A DNA stretch of 11,809 bases from an uncultured Veillonellaceae bacterium. Its GTDB lineage: Bacteria; Bacillota; Negativicutes; Veillonellales; Megasphaeraceae. Positions within the stretch are counted from its first letter, which is position 1, and each line of letters opens with the position of its first letter. The position numbers were made by a program, and so were the translations under genes. Shown here in pieces: positions 7,147 to 11,809 of the stretch. Location: contig UREG01000050.1 in the NCBI GenBank assembly GCA_900546795.1, positions 1-11,809 on the forward strand, given 5' to 3'. Below the pieces are notes generated by a model, which worked only from the letters and a program-made list of their open reading frames with translations, was not told the origin of the DNA and did no database searches.

Positions 7147-8160
7147 TTACAATCCTTTGCCAGCAATATATACGGCAGCATCAATAACGCGTTTCGAATA
7201 ACCCCATTCATTATCATACCAAGCGACAACTTTTGCCATCGTGCCGTTTACAACCATCGTTTCCATACCGGATACAATAGAACTGTGCGAATCATGAATG
7301 TAATCGGAAGATACGGTAGGCCGGTCCGTATAGGCCATAATGCCTTTAAGCGGTCCTTCCGCAGCTTCTTTCATAGCCGCATTAATTTCTTCTGCCGTCG
7401 TCGGCCGTTCCAAAATCGCCGTCAGATCCGTTACCGATACATTCGGAGTCGGCACACGAAGCGCAAAACCGGAGAATTTTCCTTTTAATTCCGGCAATAC
7501 CAGAGCCACGGCTTTCGCCGCGCCTGTCGTCGTAGGAATAATCGACATTGTCGCCGCTCTTGCCCGCCGCAGATCTTTATGCGGAGAATCCAGCAAGTTC
7601 TGGTCATTCGTATAGGAATGGACCGTCGTCATCATCCCTTTTTTGATTCCAAATTTTTCCAGCAATACTTTGGCAAACGGCGCCAGGCAGTTTGTCGTAC
7701 AAGACGCATTGGAAATGATATGGTGTTTTTCCGGATCGTACATATTTTCATTTACGCCCATTACGATCGTAATATCTTCCCCTTTGGCAGGCGCTGTAAT
7801 CAATACTTTTTTAGCCCCGCCTTCCAAATGTTTGCCTGCAGTTTCTCTCGTCTTAAATTTGCCGGTCGATTCTACAACGATTTCTGCTCCAAATTTAGAC
7901 CAAGGAATATTTTCCGGCGAGGTTTCGTTCGTTACTGGAATGCGTTTATCGTCAACAACCAACTCGCTGGCCGCTTCATCAAACCAAACGTCATTGGCGA
8001 TCTGTCCCTGCACCGTATCATATTTAAGCAAGTCTGCCATGATCGGACCAACCGATCTATTATTGACAGCTACAATCTCTACATCGTCCCGAAGCAGAGC
8101 CGCCCGGAATACGCAGCGGCCAATTCGGCCAAATCCACTAATACCAATCTTTAAGCTCAT
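7147..8160 (-). CDS. gap: Type I glyceraldehyde-3-phosphate dehydrogenase, copy 1 (Asn at the NAD-selective position)
   Basis: First gene of the operon, GAPDH family. ATG 8160 is chosen because GAAGGAGG lies 7 bases upstream; an in-frame GTG at 8199 falls within the operator. This gives 337 residues. The fingerprint reads GISGFGRIGR (6-15, with Ser for the usual Asn). The segment AVNNRSVG puts Asn34-Arg35 where NAD-specific enzymes have Asp, which should weaken discrimination against NADP. Catalytic C154 in the canonical NASCTTNCLAP and H181 in TTVHSYTNDQ are intact, as are ALRVPTPNVSVTDL and WYDNEWGYS. YDTVQG replaces the common YDxVHG. It is fully equipped for catalysis. A role as an NADP-using or gluconeogenic GapB-like enzyme is inferred from the Asn-Arg pair alone. 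Confidence 0.94.
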   Translation of the reverse strand: MSLKIGISGFGRIGRCVFRAALLRDDVEIVAVNNRSVGPIMADLLKYDTVQGQIANDVWFDEAASELVVDDKRIPVTNETSPENIPWSKFGAEIVVESTGKFKTRETAGKHLEGGAKKVLITAPAKGEDITIVMGVNENMYDPEKHHIISNASCTTNCLAPFAKVLLEKFGIKKGMMTTVHSYTNDQNLLDSPHKDLRRARAATMSIIPTTTGAAKAVALVLPELKGKFSGFALRVPTPNVSVTDLTAILERPTTAEEINAAMKEAAEGPLKGIMAYTDRPTVSSDYIHDSHSSIVSGMETMVVNGTMAKVVAWYDNEWGYSKRVIDAAVYIAGKGL

Positions 8161-8184
8161 GTTAAAGCCTCCTTCGATTTGTTC

Positions 8185-8218
8185 AACACTTCGTCCCACC
8201 GGAACATTTTTTGTCCCA
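8185..8218 (-). promoter_or_regulatory. CggR operator: two direct repeats 20 bp apart
   Basis: On the minus strand the sequence reads TGGGAC-AAAAAA-TGTT-CCGG-TGGGAC-GAAG-TGTT. The 7-mer GTGGGAC occurs exactly twice, 20 bp apart, each copy followed by TGTT. This matches the known Bacillus CggR operator plan, CGGGAC-N6-TGTC-N4-CGGGAC-N6-TGTC, with C to T changes and a 2-base shorter spacer in the second copy. It begins at the last base of the -10 box, so bound repressor would cover the transcription start and the early transcribed region. Confidence 0.82.
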
Positions 8219-8245
8219 CTATAGCGAGCATGCCATACGTCTCAT
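8218..8245 (-). promoter_or_regulatory. Predicted promoter of the glycolytic operon
   Basis: A -10 box TATAGT (8223 down to 8218) has a -35-like ATGAGA (8245 down to 8240) 16 bp upstream. Transcription would start near 8211, inside the A6 run of the operator, giving a leader of about 50 bases before gap copy 1. The -10 matches the sigma-A consensus at 5 of 6 positions and the -35 at 4 of 6. The close overlap with the operator supports the assignment. Confidence 0.6.
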
Positions 8246-8507
8246 TTGAGGAAGCAGGGTATACTCTTTCTTTTTTTATTATAATATAAATCCCACATTT
8301 TTTCCTGCTTTTTCCCAAAATTTTATATAAAAATTTTCATACTCCCTATCCTTTCCCTAAAAACCCCATGTTTCGCCGGGTCTGCATTAAAAAATTTTAT
8401 CACAAATCGAGCGGCTGAAAATCTTTCTCATATATCTATCTTTTTGAATTTTCTTAGTCTATAATGAAAGAGTCACTATGAAGTATACAGCAAAGGGGGA
8501 TTTTTTT
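8246..8507. other. AT-rich divergent intergenic region
   Basis: Together with the operator and promoter next to it, this is the 347-base region between gap copy 1 and fabK. It contains long T-rich and A-rich runs (8265-8340), a second minus-strand TATAAT (8283 down to 8278) without a credible -35, and the fabK promoter region at its right end. I see no ORF with a ribosome binding site, no stable long hairpin and no riboswitch-like structure. Confidence 0.5.
8460..8465 (+). promoter_or_regulatory. Predicted -10 element of fabK
   Basis: A perfect TATAAT lies 42 bases upstream of the chosen fabK start codon. No good -35 hexamer stands 16-18 bases upstream, and no extended TGn is present, so an activator or an AT-rich upstream element may help. 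I see no clear FapR-like or FabT-like palindrome around it. Confidence 0.45.
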
Positions 8508-9452
8508 ATGAAAACAAGAATAACTGAATTATTAGGCATACAGTATCCTGTAATCCAGGGAGCAATGGCCTGGATCTCTGACGCCGATCTCGCCGCAGCC
8601 GTCGGCAATGCCGGCGGAGCTGGTGTTATCGCAACAGGCGGCCGTTCTTCGGATTGGGTTCGCAATGAGATCCGCCGTGCCAAAACGCTGACGGATAAAC
8701 CATTCGGGGTAAATCTGATGCTCATGGCGCCCAATAAAGATGAAGTGCTGGAAATCATCTGTGAAGAACAAGTGGCTTTCGCTACTCTCGGCGCAGGTAA
8801 TCCGGTTCCCTATATTGAACCGCTCCATCAGGCGGGCGTAAAAGTAATTCCGGTCGTCCCATCCGTAAAACTGGCAAAACGGGTGGAAGCAGCCGGTGTA
8901 GACGCACTGGTCATCGAAGGCATGGAAGCCGGCGGACATATCGGTCAGCAGACGACCATGGCGCTCCTTTCCAATGTCCTTCCCGAAATCAGCATCCCGG
9001 TCATCGCTGCCGGTTCAATTGTAGACGGCAGAGGTATCGCCGCAGCTTTGCTCATGGGGGCAGACGGCGTGCAGATGGGTTCTCGCTTCCTTCTCGCGGA
9101 AGAATGTAATGTTCATCCTAATATGAAGCAGGCTATTATTCAGGCTACGGATACGGACTCTATCGTAACCGGATATTCGCATAATTACGGCGTACGCGGA
9201 CTCCGCAATGCATTTACTGAACACTATTTAGAACGGGAATGCGCCGGAGCGCCCCGCGAAGAATTATCTGCTCTTTCTAAAGGAACCAATCGGCTGGCTG
9301 CCGTTGACGGCGATATGGAAAACGGCATGATACAATGCGGCCAGGGATTAAACCGCCTGACGCATATCTCTCCTGCCCAAACGATTCTTACAGAACTCAT
9401 GGCAGAAACAGAAACAACTCTTCTTCGGGCAGCAGCGATCTTGTCCCGTTGA
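8508..9452 (+). CDS. fabK: Enoyl-ACP reductase II, FMN-dependent (FabK)
   Basis: FabK reduces trans-2-enoyl-ACP in the last step of each fatty acid elongation cycle, using FMN and NAD(P)H; it is a cytosolic TIM barrel of the nitronate monooxygenase family. ATG 8508 is chosen because AAAGGGGGA lies just upstream, giving 314 residues (family about 310-325). Visible FabK-type motifs are ITELLGIQYPVIQGAMAW (4-21), DKPFGVNLML (63-72), PVVPSVKLAKR (115-125), the FabK active-site histidine H144 in GMEAGGHIG (138-146), and IPVIAAGSIVDGRG with GADGVQMGSRF for FMN phosphate. The close match to streptococcal FabK favours this over nitronate monooxygenase, which remains possible. It is not inside a fab cluster here. 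The next gene follows after 29 bases, probably on the same mRNA. Confidence 0.85.
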   Translation: MKTRITELLGIQYPVIQGAMAWISDADLAAAVGNAGGAGVIATGGRSSDWVRNEIRRAKTLTDKPFGVNLMLMAPNKDEVLEIICEEQVAFATLGAGNPVPYIEPLHQAGVKVIPVVPSVKLAKRVEAAGVDALVIEGMEAGGHIGQQTTMALLSNVLPEISIPVIAAGSIVDGRGIAAALLMGADGVQMGSRFLLAEECNVHPNMKQAIIQATDTDSIVTGYSHNYGVRGLRNAFTEHYLERECAGAPREELSALSKGTNRLAAVDGDMENGMIQCGQGLNRLTHISPAQTILTELMAETETTLLRAAAILSR

Positions 9453-9481
9453 TATTCTTGCACTAAAGGTTGGTGTTTATT

Positions 9482-10036
9482 ATGGCTATTCATTCTTATA
9501 AAGGCATTTTGCCTACTCTTGATCCTAAATCTCATATCTTCGACGGCGCGCAGGTTATCGGCGATGTACGCATGGCCGAATACAGCAGCATTTGGTTCAA
9601 CTGCGTAGCCCGCGGCGATGTCAATACGATTCTGATTGGAAAATACAGCAACGTGCAAGACGGAACTATCATTCACAATTCCGATATCTATCCTGCTGAT
9701 ATCGGCGATTACGTAACCATTGGACACGGCGCCATTATTCATGGCTGTAAAATCGAAGACCACTGCCTCATCGGCATGGGTTCCACGATTTTAAGCGGCG
9801 CTGTAATCGGCCGCGGCTCTATTATTGCCGCCGGCGCCCTTGTTAAAGAAAAAGCGGTTATTCCTCCTTATTCTTTAGTAGTCGGTGTGCCAGGCAAAAT
9901 AATTCGTACTCATGACGAAAAAGTTATTGAAAAAATCCATCATCAAGCGATAAAATATAAAACGTTATGGACGAAATATTACGGCCTGCTCCCTGATGCA
10001 GATGGGGAAGTATATCACGGTGAACAAATCGTGTAA
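9482..10036 (+). CDS. Gamma-class carbonic anhydrase-like hexapeptide-repeat protein
   Basis: Left-handed beta-helix protein of the gamma carbonic anhydrase/YrdA/PaaY group, usually trimeric with zinc or iron between subunits. The 184 residues are typical. Hexapeptide repeats run from about 15 to 140. The three metal-binding histidines are H65 (GTIIHNS), H82 and H87 (TIGHGAIIHG), and RGD (44-46) is the conserved loop Arg-Gly-Asp. VGVPGKIIR near 138-146 ends the helix, and a C-terminal alpha helix follows. ATG 9482 is preferred over TTG 9470 because AAAGG at 9465-9469 leaves no room for the latter. Hydration of CO2 is possible, but many family members lack detectable activity, so the true substrate is open. 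It sits between fabK and an RNA-modification gene, giving no clear pathway context. Confidence 0.9.
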   Translation: MAIHSYKGILPTLDPKSHIFDGAQVIGDVRMAEYSSIWFNCVARGDVNTILIGKYSNVQDGTIIHNSDIYPADIGDYVTIGHGAIIHGCKIEDHCLIGMGSTILSGAVIGRGSIIAAGALVKEKAVIPPYSLVVGVPGKIIRTHDEKVIEKIHHQAIKYKTLWTKYYGLLPDADGEVYHGEQIV

Positions 10037-10044
10037 GAAAGGAG
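10037..10044 (+). promoter_or_regulatory. Ribosome binding site placed before a hairpin (for the RluA-family gene)
   Basis: GAAAGGAG follows the carbonic anhydrase stop codon immediately. The next start codon is 36 bases downstream, too far for direct use. The 29-base hairpin at 10045-10073 lies between them; folding it out leaves seven bases from this site to ATG 10081, an ideal spacing. No other ribosome binding site lies near that ATG. Confidence 0.5.
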
Positions 10045-10074
10045 AAAACAGGCAGCCTTCGGCTGCCTGTTTTT
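10045..10074 (+). terminator. Perfect hairpin with T tract just before the RluA-family gene
   Basis: AAAACAGGCAGCC pairs perfectly over 13 bp with GGCTGCCTGTTTT around the 3-base loop TTC (or a slightly larger loop), followed by T and ATAT. It has the look of a rho-independent terminator for the fabK-carbonic anhydrase transcript. It ends only six bases before ATG 10081, so it may instead, or also, act as an attenuator or as a structural spacer for the ribosome binding site. Confidence 0.75.
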
Positions 10075-10080
10075 ATATCT

Positions 10081-10986
10081 ATGCAAACTCATTATATTAT
10101 TACCGAATCCGAGTCCGGATTGACGGTACAGGAATTCATCCGACAGCATTGCCGTATTTCGGCGCGGGAATATCAGCGTCTTATGCGGGCTAAAAAAATC
10201 CTGCTGAACAAAAAGCCGCCCTATAGCAAACGGCTCCTTAAGACGGGCGACAAAATAACAATGCACGCACCCAAAGACAACACGTATGGAGTCGTGCCGG
10301 AAACGCATCCTCTGACCATCTTGTATGAAGACGATCGGCTTCTTGTGATTGCCAAACCACCCTATACGGCAGTTCATCCCATGGGAAAAACAACCATGCA
10401 TACGCTGAGCAATTATGTAGCCGGATACTATGCTGCTAACGGCAGCCTGCATACAGTCCGCCCAGTCCATCGCTTAGACCGCAATACCAGCGGCTGCATC
10501 CTGTTTGCTAAAACGAAAGAAGCTCAACAGGATCTGGGCCGGCAGCTGCAAGAAGGCCGCTGCAAACGTACCTATCTGGCGGTCGTCAAAGGAGCACTCC
10601 CCGCACCGGCAGGTTCCTTTACTGATCCCATTGCCGTTTCTCCCCATTCACCCAACCAACGCTGTGTTTCTGCAGCCGGCGAGCCTTCTCACACGGACTA
10701 TACCGTATTAGAAGAAAAAAACGGTCATTCTCTGCTCCTTCTTTCCTTGCGTACAGGCAGAACCCATCAAATTCGAGTGCATTTGGCTCATGCCGGTGCT
10801 CCCATCGTGGGAGACAGCATGTATGGCGTCCCATCCCCGCTGATCAAACGCCAGGCGCTGCATGCTCTTCGTCTTCGCTGGCAGAATACAAACGGCCAAA
10901 TTTGTGAAGCTGCTTCGCCGCTTCCTAACGATTGGAAAACGCTTTGGAATCAACTGGAATTTTCAAGTGCATTTCCGTTTGAATAA
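10081..10986 (+). CDS. RluA-family pseudouridine synthase
   Basis: Converts uridine to pseudouridine in rRNA or tRNA; the target site cannot be told from sequence alone (RluD-, RluC- or YlyB/YhcT-like). It has 301 residues. An S4-like N-terminal RNA-binding segment lies at about 10-65 (LTVQEFIRQHCRISAREYQRL, then the LLNKK turn). The catalytic domain from about 75 contains AKPPYTAVHP, HRLDRNTSG (130-138) with catalytic Asp133, KRTYLAVVKG, and RTGRTHQIRVHLAHAG followed by GDSMYG. ATG 10081 is the first start codon in this frame after an upstream stop at 10021-10023, and the S4-like region needs a start near here. It lacks a normal adjacent ribosome binding site. It probably shares the fabK transcript by read-through of the hairpin. 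Confidence 0.9.
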   Translation: MQTHYIITESESGLTVQEFIRQHCRISAREYQRLMRAKKILLNKKPPYSKRLLKTGDKITMHAPKDNTYGVVPETHPLTILYEDDRLLVIAKPPYTAVHPMGKTTMHTLSNYVAGYYAANGSLHTVRPVHRLDRNTSGCILFAKTKEAQQDLGRQLQEGRCKRTYLAVVKGALPAPAGSFTDPIAVSPHSPNQRCVSAAGEPSHTDYTVLEEKNGHSLLLLSLRTGRTHQIRVHLAHAGAPIVGDSMYGVPSPLIKRQALHALRLRWQNTNGQICEAASPLPNDWKTLWNQLEFSSAFPFE

Positions 10987-11022
10987 TAAACCCGGATACA
11001 AATTGTATCCGGGTTTATTATT
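10982..11022. terminator. Bidirectional terminator between convergent genes
   Basis: AATAATAAACCCGGATAC pairs perfectly over 18 bp with GTATCCGGGTTTATTATT, with a 5-base loop AAATT. It is U-rich downstream on both strands (TTTATTATTTTATTT on plus, TTTATTATTC on minus). It serves the RluA-family gene on plus and the CBS-domain gene on minus. The stop codon of the former (10984-10986) lies inside the stem. Confidence 0.88.
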
Positions 11023-11028
11023 TTATTT

Positions 11029-11529
11029 CTATTTTTCTGTTTTTTCTTCCACATTATTAATATATGTCTGTATTCTTTCCCGTTCCGTCGATATCAGCCG
11101 CAAGATATCCCGGCGCAGTACCATGCCTAACACGACACCGTCTTTTACAATGGGAATGCTTTTCAAATGTTCCGTTACCATCACTCCGGCAAGCTGTTCA
11201 ATATCCGCGTCCGGTGCAGCAACGATAACATTTTTTGTCATCAAGTCCGCAGCAGTGGCAGCCATTAATTTTTTAAAGCTTTTATCGTATTCGCTGATTC
11301 CGTTATAGTAAATGGTAGCTCCCAGCAAGTTTACATAATGCGGAACATGGGGACGTACCTTTTTATACAGCAGGTCACCCTCCGTTACAATCCCAATCAG
11401 TTTATTATTTTCATCTACTACGGGCGCTGCCGGTACATTATTGTCGATCAATAAATCCACCACATCCGTTATCGCTGTATCCGGATGTGCTACAACCACA
11501 TCTTTATTCATGATATCAAATGCTTTCAT
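11029..11529 (-). CDS. Tandem CBS-domain protein
   Basis: A small soluble protein of 166 residues made almost wholly of two CBS domains, which together form a Bateman module that usually binds adenosine nucleotides (AMP, ATP, S-adenosylmethionine or similar). CBS1 is about 1-56 (MNKDVVVAHPDTAITDVVDLL, then VPAAPVVDENNKLIGIVTEGDLL) and CBS2 about 93-148 (MTKNVIVAAPDADIEQLAGVM, then IPIVKDGVVLGMVLRRDIL). There is no attached enzyme or transport domain, so it probably senses a nucleotide and acts on an unknown partner. ATG 11529 is chosen because AAAGGGG lies 8 bases upstream; an in-frame GTG at 11538 overlaps that site. It is isolated between two terminators and therefore probably a single-gene transcript. 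Confidence 0.9.
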   Translation of the reverse strand: MKAFDIMNKDVVVAHPDTAITDVVDLLIDNNVPAAPVVDENNKLIGIVTEGDLLYKKVRPHVPHYVNLLGATIYYNGISEYDKSFKKLMAATAADLMTKNVIVAAPDADIEQLAGVMVTEHLKSIPIVKDGVVLGMVLRRDILRLISTERERIQTYINNVEEKTEK

Positions 11530-11598
11530 ATCGTCCACCCCTTTTTCTTTCTATGTATCTAAGTATTCTATTTTTTTATGCGTAACTCCTTCTTTTTT

Positions 11599-11604
11599 AT
11601 TATA
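11599..11604 (-). promoter_or_regulatory. Possible -10 element for the CBS-domain gene
   Basis: A perfect TATAAT on the minus strand lies about 70 bases upstream of ATG 11529, in the AT tail of the preceding terminator. No clear -35 is visible because the upstream sequence is the terminator stem. The gene needs its own promoter if that terminator works, and 11530-11607 is the only space for one. The assignment is weak. Confidence 0.25.
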
Positions 11605-11607
11605 AAA

Positions 11608-11655
11608 AACATAACAAAACGAGCTGCTTTTTATTGCAGCTCGTTTTGTTATGTT
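11608..11655 (-). terminator. Perfect 20-bp terminator hairpin
   Basis: AACATAACAAAACGAGCTGC and its exact complement flank an 8-base loop. On the minus strand the stem is followed by TTTTTATAATAAAAAA, so it ends the gene entering from the right edge. The stop codon of that gene (11656-11654) overlaps the first bases of the stem. The plus-strand tail (AAAATTCC) is poor, so direction is clear. Confidence 0.88.
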
Positions 11656-11809
11656 AAAATTCCTGCCGGGAGAATTGCCGTCCTTCTTCATGACAAAGAT
11701 GACGCGGCACAACGTCTTCTAAAATCTGCAGGTCCACGCCCGTTTCTTTGGCCAGGTCCTCTAAATCTAAATAGGTCTCAGAACTGTACCGCTCATACAT
11801 ATAGCGCTG
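11654..11809 (-). CDS. C-terminal 51 codons of an unrecognised gene (runs off the right edge)
   Basis: An open frame enters from the right edge and ends in TAA at 11656-11654, immediately before a terminator hairpin. The visible part contains YLDLEDLAKETGVDLQILED, which reads like a small helical, helix-turn-helix-like segment, followed by a His/Cys-containing stretch PRHLCHEEGRQF and a charged tail. Codon use matches the neighbouring genes and there is no internal stop. I do not recognise the family from this fragment; a DNA-binding or regulatory C-terminal domain is only a guess. The start codon and most of the protein lie outside the window. Confidence 0.7.
   Translation of the reverse strand, partial: QRYMYERYSSETYLDLEDLAKETGVDLQILEDVVPRHLCHEEGRQFSRQEF

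Noticed and set aside
8161..8199. N-terminal extension of gap copy 1 from GTG 8199
   Set aside because: The start would lie inside the CggR operator and the ribosome binding site GAAGGAGG clearly serves ATG 8160, which also gives the normal GAPDH N-terminus.
7579..8224. Plus-strand frames opposite gap copy 1
   Set aside because: They mirror the GAPDH coding sequence and one runs into the operator; no ribosome binding site or family resemblance.
8278..8283. Second minus-strand TATAAT upstream of the glycolytic promoter
   Set aside because: It lies in an AT-rich run where such hexamers are expected by chance, and no -35 is visible at the right distance.
8478..8507. N-terminal extension of fabK from ATG 8478
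   Set aside because: No ribosome binding site precedes it, while AAAGGGGGA precedes ATG 8508, where FabK proteins normally start (MKTRITEL).
1..11809. Mobile elements, CRISPR arrays, tRNA or rRNA genes, riboswitches, or a defence system
   Set aside because: I saw no transposase or integrase motifs, no regularly spaced repeats, no tRNA-like arms and no conserved riboswitch core; nearly all the space is filled by recognisable housekeeping genes.

Overview
This window looks like a chromosomal segment of a low-to-mid GC Firmicute, and I lean towards a Negativicutes-type anaerobe. The evidence is a CggR-type repressor heading a triose-phosphate operon, strong AGGAGG-type ribosome binding sites throughout, and a stand-alone FabK. 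The lineage is an inference from gene content; no marker gene here fixes it.

About 1-8290 is one minus-strand unit. Read from right to left it is: CggR operator and promoter (about 8185-8245), gap copy 1 (7147-8160), cggR (6121-7143), gap copy 2 (5080-6084), pgk (3848-5026), tpiA (3080-3835), gpmI (1546-3075) and eno (252-1532). A hairpin terminator follows at 136-178. This is the whole trunk of glycolysis and gluconeogenesis from triose phosphate to phosphoenolpyruvate, in pathway order apart from the repressor. The unusual point is two clearly different GAPDH paralogues on either side of the repressor gene in one transcript. Their cofactor-pocket and active-site motifs differ, so they may divide NAD/NADP use or direction of flux. 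The operator (two TGGGAC repeats 20 bp apart) lies directly on the predicted transcription start.

The divergent plus-strand side, from about 8460 to 11020, holds fabK (enoyl-ACP reductase II, 8508-9452), a gamma-class carbonic anhydrase-like hexapeptide protein (9482-10036) and an RluA-family pseudouridine synthase (10081-10986). A perfect hairpin sits between the only good ribosome binding site for the synthase and its start codon. A long bidirectional terminator ends this unit.

From 11029 to the right edge, two more minus-strand genes appear: a two-CBS-domain protein (11029-11529) and, beyond a perfect 20-bp terminator hairpin, the C-terminal 51 codons of an unrecognised gene running off the window.

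I see no mobile elements, CRISPR arrays, tRNA or rRNA genes. The content is mostly core metabolism. The points most worth checking are the two-GAPDH/CggR arrangement with its divergent residues, the operator geometry, and the hairpin-spaced ribosome binding site of the pseudouridine synthase.
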